Below, one piece after another: positions 15,716 to 24,935 of a stretch of DNA of 58,990 bases (position 1 is the first letter of the stretch; every line of letters starts with the position of its first letter). A model generated the notes under the pieces. That model saw only the letters and a list, made by a program, of their open reading frames with translations. It searched no databases and had not been told where the DNA came from. Location of the stretch: contig JAPKYS010000052.1 of the NCBI GenBank assembly GCA_026394195.1, forward strand, positions 1-58,990. Reading direction: 5' to 3'. A program made the position numbers and the translations under genes. The DNA comes from a bacterium (GTDB lineage: Bacteria > Electryoneota > B3-LCP).

Positions 15716-18289
15716 ATGAAACACACACTCATCCTTCTGCTGGCGCTGGCGCCGCTGCTGGTAGTCGCGGCTCAGCCCACGATCTATACCCTGAACAACG
15801 GCATGGAAGTCATGTTAGTGGAAAGCCACACCAACCCGGTGATCGCATCGGTGGTGGTGGTGCGCACCGGCAGCCGCAACGAAACCATCGAACTCAACGG
15901 AGCCACGCACTTTCTGGAACACCTGCTCTTCAACGGAACCAAAATGCGCACTCAGAAGCAGCTCTACGACGACATGGATTTCCTGGGCGGCTACAACAAC
16001 GCCAACACCGATTACGACCATACCAACTTCATGATCTTAGTCGACAAGGACAAGTTCGAGCAGGGCTTGTCCATCCAGGCGGACATGCTCTTCAATTCGA
16101 CTCTGCCTCCGGACAAGTTCGAGAAGGAGAAGAAGATCGTCATCGAAGAGATCGGCAAGGACGAGGACAGCGAAAACTACCGGGTGGAGAGCTTCTTCGA
16201 GCAGGTCATCTTCCGGGGGACGCCCTACCAGTATCCCATTTTGGGATCGCGCCAGAGCATCGGGCGGCTTTCCCGGCAGCAGGTGTTAGACTACTACCAT
16301 ACCTACTACGTGCCCAACAACATGGTGACCATGATCATCGGCGATTTCGACACCCAGGAGATGATTAAATTGCTGGACCAGACCTTTGGGCAGACGCCAC
16401 CAACCCCGCTGCCTGAACACCGCTGGATCACGCTTCCGCCCTTCCAGAGCGATCCGCAGGGGGAAACCGTCTACCTGAAGCAGGGGAATGCTACCAGCCA
16501 CCACCTGAAGCTGGCGTTTTCGGCGCCCACCCGCCGCTTCCCGGATTACTACGCATTCGTGGTGATGACGCGGCTACTGGAGAACTATCTGAACGCTGAA
16601 ACGTCAGCCAAACCGGATCTCGGTATTACCAGCATCGGCGTAGATCACTTCGTAGACGTTGATCTGGGGCTGCTCACTATCAATATGACGGTCGATGGCG
16701 GACAAGACTATGAAGCCGCCCTCAAAGAATTGAAAGCAGAGGTGCAGCGTTTCCGCGAGAAGATACCATCGGCCGATCAGATGGCGGCGGTGGTGACCTC
16801 CGCACGGGCCGATGAGTTGTTCAACGCTGAACGCCCGCACTACTACGGCATGATGCGCAGCGGCGATCTGGCGCAGGAAGGTCCGTTCTTCCTGGCTAAT
16901 TACCTGCAGCGTCTGAGTGCGGTCACACCCGAAGAGGTTCGGGTGGCTGTCGAGAATTACCTGAATCCCAGTTGGAGCCTGACGGCGGTTTATCAGGCAA
17001 AAGGCGGCGAGACGGACAGCGCCGCAACCCCTCAGACGTCCCGAACCATCAAGCGGCAGCTTGCCAACGGAATGTCGGTGGTGGTGCAGGAAAATCAGGA
17101 TAATGACATTTTCGCTGCCCACTTCCTGTTCAAACACCGCTCGGCCTACGAACGGACGTTAGGCGGCAAACCCGGGATTGTGGACTTCATCCACCATCTG
17201 CTGGAACAGGGACCTGTGCAGATGAATGCTGACGAGTTTCAGGCGCAGATGAGCAAGTATGGCGCCCGGCTGACCTTCTGCGACATGCCCTTTATCCCCT
17301 ACGATGACTACTACACCACACCGGATTTCTCCTTTATCCGCGTCGAAACGCTGGACGAGAATTATACCCCTGTGCTTAAACTGGTGGCGCAGGACCTGGA
17401 GAATCCCAATTTTACCCCTCCGGCGCTGGAACCGGTTCGGGGTCAGATGATGGGGCTGTCAAAACGTGAATCTGCATCGGTAAAAAAGAAAGGCGAAGCG
17501 CTCTTCGCTTCCCTGATTTACGGTGATTCGCCGTTGGCTTCTTCTATCGTGGGAAAAGCTGAAGACGTCAAAGGTTTCGACACTGCACAACTCCGCCAAT
17601 TCTACCAGAACTATTTCAATCCCAGGAACCTGATCCTGACTGTGGTCACGAGCAATAACGCGGACAGCGTTCTCGCTCAGATTGAAACAGTCTTCGCTGC
17701 CTGGCAAGCTGGTTCGGATCTTCCACCGGTTGGCAACAGCCGTCCTCAGGTTGCTCCGAAGCGCGCTGAACAAGCAGGTGGCAAAGAACAATCCTACCTG
17801 GCGATGGGTTACAATTTCGAGCTTAAAAATCCTGCTGACCGGGCGCCCCTGGCGATTCTGAACGCCATTATCTCAGACCGGATGCAGTTTCAACTGCGCG
17901 AAAAGGAGGGATTGGCTTACACCCTGGGAAGCGCGATCAGCTTCCATTCCGGATGGGGAGTCTGGGAAGCGAATATCGGCACCAAACCCGTTAATCTGCA
18001 GCGGGCAGAGGAAGGTATCACAGAACAAGTAAAGCGAGCCGCTAAGGAAAAATTCAGCGATCGTGACGTCGACAAAGCCAAGAACGCCTACCTGGGGCGT
18101 CTGTCGATGCGGAGTCTGACCCGCATAAGTCAGGCTTATCAGATGGGCTTGGGTGAACTTTCGGGAGACCAATGGAACCGTGCCGTGTGCTGGCGGGAAG
18201 AACTTGGCAAGGTCACTGCGTCTGAAGTTGACCGCGTCGCCAGGCTCTATTTGAAGACGGACGGGCTATCGGTTGCCATCGTGCGTTAA
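15716..18289 (+). CDS. Secreted/periplasmic M16 family zinc metallopeptidase
   Basis: From ATG 15716 the protein has 857 residues with a Sec signal peptide. The zinc motif HxxEH is His65-Phe-Leu-Glu68-His69 (THFLEHLLF), with a third ligand near Glu145 (VIEEIGKDED). A second M16-like half (from about residue 450, VVVQENQDNDIF...) lacks HxxEH, as in two-domain pitrilysin/processing-peptidase-like enzymes. A longer in-frame start at 15641 would read through the IS200 right-end hairpin and is rejected, since the signal peptide begins at 15716 and its duplicate at 15059 begins at the same ATG. The present promoter region therefore comprises IS sequence. It likely degrades peptides in the periplasm. 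Confidence 0.9.
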   Translation: MKHTLILLLALAPLLVVAAQPTIYTLNNGMEVMLVESHTNPVIASVVVVRTGSRNETIELNGATHFLEHLLFNGTKMRTQKQLYDDMDFLGGYNNANTDYDHTNFMILVDKDKFEQGLSIQADMLFNSTLPPDKFEKEKKIVIEEIGKDEDSENYRVESFFEQVIFRGTPYQYPILGSRQSIGRLSRQQVLDYYHTYYVPNNMVTMIIGDFDTQEMIKLLDQTFGQTPPTPLPEHRWITLPPFQSDPQGETVYLKQGNATSHHLKLAFSAPTRRFPDYYAFVVMTRLLENYLNAETSAKPDLGITSIGVDHFVDVDLGLLTINMTVDGGQDYEAALKELKAEVQRFREKIPSADQMAAVVTSARADELFNAERPHYYGMMRSGDLAQEGPFFLANYLQRLSAVTPEEVRVAVENYLNPSWSLTAVYQAKGGETDSAATPQTSRTIKRQLANGMSVVVQENQDNDIFAAHFLFKHRSAYERTLGGKPGIVDFIHHLLEQGPVQMNADEFQAQMSKYGARLTFCDMPFIPYDDYYTTPDFSFIRVETLDENYTPVLKLVAQDLENPNFTPPALEPVRGQMMGLSKRESASVKKKGEALFASLIYGDSPLASSIVGKAEDVKGFDTAQLRQFYQNYFNPRNLILTVVTSNNADSVLAQIETVFAAWQAGSDLPPVGNSRPQVAPKRAEQAGGKEQSYLAMGYNFELKNPADRAPLAILNAIISDRMQFQLREKEGLAYTLGSAISFHSGWGVWEANIGTKPVNLQRAEEGITEQVKRAAKEKFSDRDVDKAKNAYLGRLSMRSLTRISQAYQMGLGELSGDQWNRAVCWREELGKVTASEVDRVARLYLKTDGLSVAIVR

Positions 18290-18330
18290 AAGCGTAAAAT
18301 CGTAAAAAGCAATTGCAATATTCTTCTATA

Positions 18331-18360
18331 TTTTGTAACTTTTAGGATTCAGTTACAAAA
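18331..18360 (+). terminator. Inverted repeat after the M16 gene
   Basis: A perfect 10-bp inverted repeat (TTTTGTAACT / AGTTACAAAA) with a 10-base loop, followed by a second small hairpin GGCATG/CATGCC at 18363-18377. The A-rich left and T-rich right sides would suit a bidirectional terminator; GC content is low, so strength is uncertain. Confidence 0.45.
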
Positions 18361-18445
18361 TAGGCATGTCGCATGCCGCTTCTTGATAGGCGGCCCTAAA
18401 AGCGTGGAAGATTGAGGTCGACCTAACCTCAGGGAAGATAGATCA

Positions 18446-19522
18446 ATGACAAAGATTGCCATCTTTCCCGGCGATGGAATCGGTCCGGAAGTCACTGCTG
18501 AAGCAATCCGTGTGTTAGAGGTGGTGGCTGGAAGATCCGCTCTGGATCTAAAACTGGTTCAATTCGATCCCACCTCTGCGGAAGGTTCCAAGACCGGATT
18601 CCCATTCACACCGGCGCAGATTGAAGAATTGAAGGAATCGTTTCAGGCGATTCTGGTGGGGACATTCATGGATCAGAAAGCGCCTTACGGTCGGGCTGTC
18701 TTCGATCCAATCGCGGAACTAAGTTCAAAGCTGGATCTTTACGTCCGGTACAAGCCGGTACGTTTCCTGAACCGTAAAAACACACCGTTGAAATCCATCC
18801 CGGAAAGTGGGGCGAATTTTACAGTGCTCAGCCACAACCTGGAGGGATTTTCCAACGGTATCGGAGGAGCATTTCATCGGCAAACCTCCAACGAAGTATC
18901 GATCCAAAGCTGCGTCTACAGCGCGTTCGGTATTGAAAGATTCCTGCGCCATGTTTTCGATTTTGCCCGTCAGAACGGGTACAAGAAGATCGAAGTTTGC
19001 GGGGAATGGCGTGGATTGCAATATGAAGCAGATCTGTTTCAGCGAGTCTTTGCTGAAGTTCTGGCAAATTACATCGAGATAGAGGTCAATTACCTCTCAG
19101 TCTCGACCTTGATACAGACGATTATGACGCATCCCAATCAACTGGAACTGGTCGTGGCGAATAACTCACATACGAGTTTTATCGCCGACCTCGCCGCAGT
19201 GCTGCAAGGAGGCACGGGAATGGCAGCGCAGGGATTTATCCATCCGGGTCGTCTCTCACTGTTTTCGCCAATGCACGGAGCGCTTCCTCAGTTGGCAGGA
19301 AAAAACAGCGCCAGCCCTATCGCCTCCATAAGCGCTGCAGCTCTGATGTTGGAGTGCCTGGGTTATGATCAGGAAGCCGATTGGATCTACAACGCCATCA
19401 AGTACGCAGTCGAAACTGATAATATTACACGGGATTACGGCGGGCGGCTTAAGACGGAAGACGTCGGAAAATTTATCGCCGATCACATCAAAAGGGGCGC
19501 GAACACCATCATCAGCCAATAA
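18446..19522 (+). CDS. Divergent isocitrate/isopropylmalate dehydrogenase-like protein
   Basis: Its 358 residues start with the family's MTKIAIFPGDGIGPEVTAEA and keep the overall length and the C-terminal region (SPMHGALPQLAGKNSASPIA). Key catalytic elements are changed. The usual DKANV lysine region reads CGEWRGLQYEADLF. The VDNAAMQL Asp region reads SVSTLIQTIM. The metal-ligand block NxFGDILSDxA reads NNSHTSFIADLAAVL. Without these residues it is unlikely to be an ordinary metal-dependent beta-decarboxylating dehydrogenase. It may use another substrate or have a non-catalytic role. The gene follows a GGGAAGATAG ribosome site and precedes a GNAT-like gene with no shared operon signal. Confidence 0.8.
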   Translation: MTKIAIFPGDGIGPEVTAEAIRVLEVVAGRSALDLKLVQFDPTSAEGSKTGFPFTPAQIEELKESFQAILVGTFMDQKAPYGRAVFDPIAELSSKLDLYVRYKPVRFLNRKNTPLKSIPESGANFTVLSHNLEGFSNGIGGAFHRQTSNEVSIQSCVYSAFGIERFLRHVFDFARQNGYKKIEVCGEWRGLQYEADLFQRVFAEVLANYIEIEVNYLSVSTLIQTIMTHPNQLELVVANNSHTSFIADLAAVLQGGTGMAAQGFIHPGRLSLFSPMHGALPQLAGKNSASPIASISAAALMLECLGYDQEADWIYNAIKYAVETDNITRDYGGRLKTEDVGKFIADHIKRGANTIISQ

Positions 19523-19584
19523 AAAAATAAAAAAATAAAACCACCTTCACCTTTTATGCCGAAAGGAACATTCTCGAGGTAAAC

Positions 19585-20598
19585 GTGATCACACTAAGAC
19601 CCATTCGACCTTCTGACATCAACGCCATCGTTTCATTATCCAATCGCCGCCTCTGGCAGAGAGGCACCGGTTATGATGAATGGTACACTGATCCTGTCAA
19701 AAAGACCAACCAGCTCCCCTGGGATAACCTGACTCTCTACCAGCGCTTCCTGACCAGCGGCGTCTGGTGCGACCCGTTGCTGTATAAAAACCACCTGAAC
19801 TGGCTGACGCGCAACGGCGGCTTCGTACTGGCGGCTGAAGAATCCGACGCGGTGATGAAGCGCATCGTGGCTTTCGCTGAAATCTGGTGCGCCGAAGAAC
19901 CCGCTCCCATGGGAAAAACGGGTTCCATCGTCATCATGGAAGCGGACACGACCTTCATCGAAGACCCCATTTCAAAGCTATATGCTCACGCCAAGAAAGA
20001 AATCCGGTCCCGAGGTTTTTCAACGCTGGCCATCTGCCCATTCAGTTCCCGAGCCGTAAGCGCCAATTTGGATGACAGCCGCTGGGAGTTGTTGGCGCTA
20101 ACGAGGAAATATCGTATCGCTCGCTCAGGTTTGACCCCGACGACCATACCGTACACTATCGAGGATGCTCCGATTGCAGAGATGCCGGTCAAAGAACTGT
20201 TCTGCCTGGATCAATCCACATCTCCTTCCTATCTCTGGTCCTCAATCGGGGAAGAATTTGAGCTTCTTCCCGAGATGAAAGGCGCCATTCAGCGCGGTCG
20301 TGCCAAGAAAGTGAGAATGGAGCACCAGGGCCAAAGCATCACGGCAGTAATCTGGCTGTGGACTTTCGGTGATCTGCAGGATTACTGGCGGCTGGGAATC
20401 TGGGTGCCTCCGGGCATGGAAGAAAATCGCGAGATGATGTACGAATTGGTTCGCATCTCCGCTGAAGTCTGGAACACAGAGGACATCCCGGGATTCGAGC
20501 TGTGCGTAGACGAGGAAAACGGTTCGTTCTTGATCAATCGTGGTTTCTCGATCGACGAGAACATCCCCGCCGAACCGAGATACTATACCGGCGTATAA
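19585..20598 (+). CDS. GNAT-like N-acetyltransferase family protein (putative)
   Basis: A 337-residue protein beginning at GTG 19585 behind TCGAGGTAAAC. The start MITLRPIRPSDINAIVSL is typical of GNAT domains, and the region after about residue 90 (GGFVLAAEE...RIVAFAEIW...HAKKEIRSRGFSTLAI) has the strand-helix rhythm of an acetyltransferase. The acetyl-CoA motif R-x-x-G-x-G/A is not clearly present. A second similar half (about 195-330, ending INRGFSIDENIP) suggests a tandem GNAT arrangement. The substrate is unknown. Confidence 0.5.
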   Translation: MITLRPIRPSDINAIVSLSNRRLWQRGTGYDEWYTDPVKKTNQLPWDNLTLYQRFLTSGVWCDPLLYKNHLNWLTRNGGFVLAAEESDAVMKRIVAFAEIWCAEEPAPMGKTGSIVIMEADTTFIEDPISKLYAHAKKEIRSRGFSTLAICPFSSRAVSANLDDSRWELLALTRKYRIARSGLTPTTIPYTIEDAPIAEMPVKELFCLDQSTSPSYLWSSIGEEFELLPEMKGAIQRGRAKKVRMEHQGQSITAVIWLWTFGDLQDYWRLGIWVPPGMEENREMMYELVRISAEVWNTEDIPGFELCVDEENGSFLINRGFSIDENIPAEPRYYTGV

Positions 20599-20688
20599 TT
20601 CGCGATGACATCCCTGCTCAAGCGCTATTTTCTCGCTGGATCAGGGCTTGTAAATAATTTCACGAACACTTAATCCGCCACGCTGTTC

Positions 20689-20940
20689 ATGGAAGATCAA
20701 GCAAATCTCGATGCCAACCAGGGACAAGACGCCCAGGGCAGCGCAGCCGAGATGATCAAGGTCGTTGACCGTAAGGGAAACGTCAAAGTCATCCCTAAAG
20801 CGGAATACCAACGCAAAAAACGCACCCGCAAGAAACGAATGGGACAGAAACATACGTCCTTTCGTGAAACCTTGTCGGTGGTCTTTATCGTGATCGTCAT
20901 GGCCATCGCGATCTATCTGGCGCTAAAAATCGTGCAATAA
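20689..20940 (+). CDS. Small tail-anchored membrane protein, unknown
   Basis: Its 83 residues have a charged N-terminal part, rich in Gln/Asp and then in Lys/Arg (KAEYQRKKRTRKKRMGQK), and a single C-terminal membrane helix (LSVVFIVIVMAIAIYLALKI). No family is recognised. It ends 27 bases before the crotonase gene and may be co-transcribed with it. Open frame, ATG start and hydrophobic tail support a real gene. Confidence 0.6.
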   Translation: MEDQANLDANQGQDAQGSAAEMIKVVDRKGNVKVIPKAEYQRKKRTRKKRMGQKHTSFRETLSVVFIVIVMAIAIYLALKIVQ

Positions 20941-20967
20941 TTTGCCTCGACCTAAAGGAGTTCAAAT

Positions 20968-21750
20968 ATGAACTATGAGAACATACTCTTTGAGATTGAA
21001 GACGGAATCGCTCTGGTGACGATCAATCGTCCCAAAGTTCTCAATGCGTTGAATATCGCCACAGTTTTGGAATTGAATGCGGCTGTGACCCGAATTTCAG
21101 ATGATCCACACATCAAGGCGGTCATCCTCACCGGATCGGGTGAAAAATCCTTTGTAGCCGGAGCTGACATCGCTGAAATCCATGATCTGGATGCCACCTC
21201 CGGACTGGAATTTGCTCAAAGAGGTCAGGAAGTCCTCAACCGAATCCAGAACCTGCCCAAGCCGGTGGTCGCGGCAGTCAATGGCTTCGCTCTGGGTGGA
21301 GGTTGTGAATTGGCGATGGCTTGCCATGTTCGATTTATAGCTGAAAATGCCCGTTTTGGCCAGCCCGAAGTCAATCTGGGCGTCATCCCTGGATATGGCG
21401 GCACACAGCGTTTAGCCCGCCTGGCAGGCGCTGGCAGAGCTCTGGAGTTGTGTTTAAGCGGTGACATGATCGATGCAACTGAAGCATACCGCATTGGTCT
21501 GGCTAACAAGGTATTCCCCTTGGCGGATTTAATCTCTAAAGCGAAAGAGTTCTGCAGGAAGGTGATTTCCAAAGGTCCGGTCGCTACGACGTATGTGCTG
21601 GGCGCCATCAATCGCGGAGTCGAAATGCCATTGCCGGATGGTCTGCGGGAAGAAGCTGCCCTGTTCGGGTTGGTCTGCGCCACCGGAGATATGAAGGAGG
21701 GTACGCTTGCCTTCCAGGAGAAGCGGCAGGCGAAGTTCACTGGAAAGTAA
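20968..21750 (+). CDS. crt: Enoyl-CoA hydratase / crotonase
   Basis: A 260-residue crotonase-fold enzyme that would hydrate crotonyl-CoA or related 2-enoyl-CoA. The oxyanion-hole region (SFVAGADIAEI, NGFALGGGCELAMACH) and both catalytic glutamates are present, Glu114 (CELAMA) and Glu134 (PEVNLGVIPGYGG), 20 residues apart as in known hydratases. A clear AAAGGAG lies before the ATG, and a strong terminator follows at 21759-21788. It sits directly before buk-ptb-ptb, suggesting butyryl-CoA or branched acyl-CoA metabolism, although the terminator separates the transcripts. Confidence 0.93.
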   Translation: MNYENILFEIEDGIALVTINRPKVLNALNIATVLELNAAVTRISDDPHIKAVILTGSGEKSFVAGADIAEIHDLDATSGLEFAQRGQEVLNRIQNLPKPVVAAVNGFALGGGCELAMACHVRFIAENARFGQPEVNLGVIPGYGGTQRLARLAGAGRALELCLSGDMIDATEAYRIGLANKVFPLADLISKAKEFCRKVISKGPVATTYVLGAINRGVEMPLPDGLREEAALFGLVCATGDMKEGTLAFQEKRQAKFTGK

Positions 21751-21758
21751 AATTAAGG

Positions 21759-21788
21759 CAGCCGGGGAGTTTTTTCCCGGCTGTTTTT
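21759..21788 (+). terminator. Rho-independent terminator after crotonase
   Basis: CAGCCGGG / CCCGGCTG stem around a 9-base loop followed by TTTTT. Placed 9 bases after the crotonase stop codon. Confidence 0.9.
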
Positions 21789-21829
21789 ATCTAAGATTGA
21801 AATGACGATCACAACGGCTGGAAACGGAT

Positions 21830-22894
21830 ATGAAAAACACAGTACTGGTCATTAATCCCGGTTCGACGTCCACAAAAATAGCCATCTGGGCGACGACCGG
21901 ATCGATTTTCCAACAAACCGTAACTCACCCGTCGGAAGAGCTGGCTAAATTCCCAAAAGTCGTCGATCAGTTCGATCTAAGACTGGGCGCGCTAATGGAG
22001 GCGGTCGGAGAGTGGCTTGACTCGGATAAGTTATCAGCCGTCGTGGGGCGTGGAGGTCCTTTGCGCCCATTGGAAGGCGGGACTTACTTCATCAATGAAC
22101 CGATGCTGATTGACCTGCGCGCCGGGAAGTACTCCAATCACGCCTCCAATCTGGGAGCTTTAATGGCGCATTATCTTGCCGGTGAACTGACAATTCCCTG
22201 TTTTGTGGTTGATCCAGTGACTGTGGATGAGTTTTCGCCTTTTGCGCGCATTTCCGGGCTGCCGGAGATCGTGCGCAAGTGTCGTTCCCACGCGCTGAAT
22301 ATCAAGGCAGTGGCTCGGGAAGCCGCTGCCATGGTCAACCAACCGTTGGATCAGTGCAATTTCGTGGTGGTGCACATGGGTGGCGGTCTCTCGATCTGCC
22401 CGCTGGCAGGTGGAAAAATCATCGACGTCAACGATGCGTTGTTGGGAATGGGACCGTTTTCACCGGAACGAGCCGGCGCATTACCCATCGGTCCGCTGGT
22501 GGAACTATGCTTCTCAGGGAAATACTCCAAACCAGACTTATTGCAGCGTCTCTCGACTAATGCGGGATTGAAGGGTTATTTGGGCACTCCGGATTTGATT
22601 GAGATCGAGAAACGGATTGAATCCGGCGATCAGGAAGCTCTATTACACTACAACGCCATGTGCTACCAGATCGGCAAGGAGATCGGCGCAGCAGCCGTGG
22701 TGCTGAAAGGGCGCTTCGACGGCATCGTTATGACCGGAGGCATGGCGAACTCAGCGCGTTTGATCGACACACTCAAAGAGTATGTATCCTTCCTGGGTAG
22801 AATTTTTGTCATCCCCGGAGAAAAGGAAATGGAAGCTCTGGCGCTGGGCGCTTTCCGGGTGTTGGATGGGAAAGAAAAAGCGAAGACGTACTGA
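21830..22894 (+). CDS. buk: Butyrate kinase
   Basis: Buk converts butyryl-phosphate (or branched acyl-phosphates) plus ADP to the acid and ATP. The 354 residues show the acetate-kinase/ASKHA fold: phosphate-1 loop VINPGSTSTKIAIW, VGRGGPLRPLEGG, FVVDPVTVDEF, HMGGGLSICPLAGGKIIDVNDA and the adenosine loop IVMTGGMANSARLID. The length matches butyrate kinase (about 355) rather than acetate kinase (about 400). It is followed by two phosphotransbutyrylase genes, completing the Ptb-Buk route for substrate-level phosphorylation. Confidence 0.93.
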   Translation: MKNTVLVINPGSTSTKIAIWATTGSIFQQTVTHPSEELAKFPKVVDQFDLRLGALMEAVGEWLDSDKLSAVVGRGGPLRPLEGGTYFINEPMLIDLRAGKYSNHASNLGALMAHYLAGELTIPCFVVDPVTVDEFSPFARISGLPEIVRKCRSHALNIKAVAREAAAMVNQPLDQCNFVVVHMGGGLSICPLAGGKIIDVNDALLGMGPFSPERAGALPIGPLVELCFSGKYSKPDLLQRLSTNAGLKGYLGTPDLIEIEKRIESGDQEALLHYNAMCYQIGKEIGAAAVVLKGRFDGIVMTGGMANSARLIDTLKEYVSFLGRIFVIPGEKEMEALALGAFRVLDGKEKAKTY

Positions 22895-22935
22895 AAAAAT
22901 ATTATTAACATTATCATAAACAATAAATTAGATCA

Positions 22936-23892
22936 ATGACCCAAACAACTCCACAACCTCTGCTTACCTGGAGGGACATCGTCGCACGTGCCCAGGAAAT
23001 CAGCCACAAGCGTATGCGGCGTATGGTCGTCGCTGCAGCTGAAGACGGCGCTGTGCTTCAAGCGGTAGCAGATGCTCACTCGCAAGGAATTGCCGATGCC
23101 ATCCTGGTCGGTGACGAAGATAAAATCAAACTTCTGGCTGACCAATTGAAGTTGAATATATCCGGAATGACCATTGAATCGGTACAAGCTCCCGATAAAG
23201 CCGCCGGGCGCGCGGCGGATATCGCAGCCGCAGGTGAAGCTGACGTAATCATGAAGGGATTCCTGCCCACCTCGACACTGCTTAAGGCGGTGTTGCTGAA
23301 GGAACGCAATCTGCGGCGATCCGAGGTGATTTCGCATTGTGCGGTACTTTCTCTGCCCAATTACCCCCGGCTGCTCAATATCACCGATGGAGGCATGGTG
23401 GTCAGCCCGGATCTGGATCAGAAGCTGAAAATCATAGAAAACGCCATCATCGTTTCACACGCTTTAGGTATTACCGAACCGCGTATCGCTCTTTCTGCGG
23501 CGTCGGAGCACATCGATCAGAATATGCCGCGCACGTTGGAAAACGCCATCATCGCGCAGATGGGGAAGCGAGGGCAGTTCGGGTCCGCTCTGGTTGATGG
23601 TCCTTTCGCTCTTGATACTGCGCTGGTTCCGGGATTGGCAGCAAGTGAAGGGATCGATAGTCAGGTCGCCGGACAAGCGGACGTCCTGATTGTCAACAGT
23701 GTCGAAGAAGGAAATATCACCGGTAAAGCTCTGATCAACTTTGATGATGCGGTTTTCTGCGGAGTCATCGTCGGAGCCGCCGTGCCGGTGTCGCTGGTCA
23801 GCCGCACGGATCCTCCGCGCAATAAATTAGCTTCCGTCTCGATAGCCGTGGTGCTCTCAGATTATTTAGCGCAAATGGAGGAGGCCGCGTGA
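22936..23892 (+). CDS. ptb: Phosphate butyryltransferase (first copy)
   Basis: A 318-residue member of the phosphate acetyl/butyryltransferase family, which exchanges CoA for phosphate on acyl-CoA. Typical segments are RMVVAAAEDGAVLQAV at the start, ADVIMKGFLPTSTLLKAVLLKE, LNITDGGMVVSPDLDQKLKIIENA, and LVDGPFALDTAL with the C-terminal AGQADVLIVNSVEEGNITGKAL. It overlaps the second copy by 4 bases (GTGA) and lies 41 bases behind buk, so the three form one operon. Confidence 0.9.
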   Translation: MTQTTPQPLLTWRDIVARAQEISHKRMRRMVVAAAEDGAVLQAVADAHSQGIADAILVGDEDKIKLLADQLKLNISGMTIESVQAPDKAAGRAADIAAAGEADVIMKGFLPTSTLLKAVLLKERNLRRSEVISHCAVLSLPNYPRLLNITDGGMVVSPDLDQKLKIIENAIIVSHALGITEPRIALSAASEHIDQNMPRTLENAIIAQMGKRGQFGSALVDGPFALDTALVPGLAASEGIDSQVAGQADVLIVNSVEEGNITGKALINFDDAVFCGVIVGAAVPVSLVSRTDPPRNKLASVSIAVVLSDYLAQMEEAA

Positions 23893-24869
23893 GCAGGATG
23901 AATCAATTTGAAGAGATCCGGCAAAATGCCGCTGAGATAACCCGACAAAATGGTCCGGCAAAGCTTGCAGTTGGCTGCGCCAACGATCCAGCGACCATCA
24001 AAGCGATCCACCAGGCAGCGAACCAAAAGTTGATCCATCCGGTGCTCTTCGGAATGGAACCTGAGATTCGCGCCGCCGCGGAAAAAGCAGAACTAAACCT
24101 GAACAACATCGAGATCGTTGCTGCAAAATCCAAACCGGAAGCTCTGGCGCAGGCGATAACGGCAGTCAAGGAAGGTCGAGCGAACCTGTTGATGCGCGGC
24201 TGCATCGACGGATACCAATTCATCCGAGCCGTAACCTCTGAAAAAAGCGGTATGCGGCGGACTCAGCCGATTTGGTCGCACGTGGGATTGTATTGGCCTA
24301 AAAGCTATCAGCGATTCATCATGGTGAGTGACGGTTGGATCAACGTCGATCCCGACCTGGACACCATCACCAAGATCATCACGAACGCACTAACCGTCAG
24401 CCTGCCTCTGGGAATTGCTCCGGCGCGAGTAGCTATACTGGCAGCGGTGGAAACGGTCTATCCCAACGTGCCGGTTACCATTGGCGGCGCCGCTATCGCA
24501 AAAATGTCGGACCGGGGGCAGATCAAAGGCGCGTTGGTCGACGGACCGTTATCCTTCGACGTGGCGCTGATTCCCGAAGCCGCTCGAGACAAGAAAGTCG
24601 GCGGGGAAGTCGCCGGTAATGCGGATATCCTGATTGCCAACAAGGTTGAGGTGGCGCACAATTTGGGTAAAGCGCTGTTCCTCTTCTGTGACTGCGCCTC
24701 GGCAGGCCTGCTGATCGGCGCGGAAAATCCGGTCATCATGACCTCGCGCTCTGAATCGGCGGCTGCTAAATTCAATTCCATCGCATTGGCGGTGATGATG
24801 ATGAAGAAGCCGCCTTCCGAACGGGCAGATTCGAACGACAGACTGTACCAGACAAACCAATCAATTTAA
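23889..24869 (+). CDS. Phosphate butyryltransferase-like protein (second copy)
   Basis: A 326-residue paralogue of the preceding gene. It shares GRANLLMRGCIDGYQFIRAV, FIMVSDGWINVDPDLDTITKIITNA, LVDGPLSFDVALIPEAA and AGNADILIANKVEVAHNLGKAL, and starts at GTG 23889 inside the first copy's stop. Divergence between the two copies is large, so this is an old duplication, and they may form a heteromer or have different acyl specificity (straight versus branched or aromatic acyl groups). Confidence 0.85.
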   Translation: MSRMNQFEEIRQNAAEITRQNGPAKLAVGCANDPATIKAIHQAANQKLIHPVLFGMEPEIRAAAEKAELNLNNIEIVAAKSKPEALAQAITAVKEGRANLLMRGCIDGYQFIRAVTSEKSGMRRTQPIWSHVGLYWPKSYQRFIMVSDGWINVDPDLDTITKIITNALTVSLPLGIAPARVAILAAVETVYPNVPVTIGGAAIAKMSDRGQIKGALVDGPLSFDVALIPEAARDKKVGGEVAGNADILIANKVEVAHNLGKALFLFCDCASAGLLIGAENPVIMTSRSESAAAKFNSIALAVMMMKKPPSERADSNDRLYQTNQSI

Positions 24870-24882
24870 GAGAAAAAACATA

Positions 24883-24906
24883 GTCGGGGTCGCCCCTGAC
24901 CCCGAC
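24883..24906 (+). terminator. GC-rich hairpin after the buk-ptb operon
   Basis: A 9-bp perfect stem (GTCGGGGTC / GACCCCGAC) with a 6-base loop, without a T-run. It may be a terminator aid or a dispersed palindrome. Confidence 0.5.
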
Positions 24907-24935
24907 AATTCACACATTATAAATGGGACAAATCA

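Noticed and set aside
15616..16368. 250-codon plus-strand frame rich in Arg, His and Gly
   Set aside because: It is an out-of-frame shadow of the M16 peptidase and lacks any domain.
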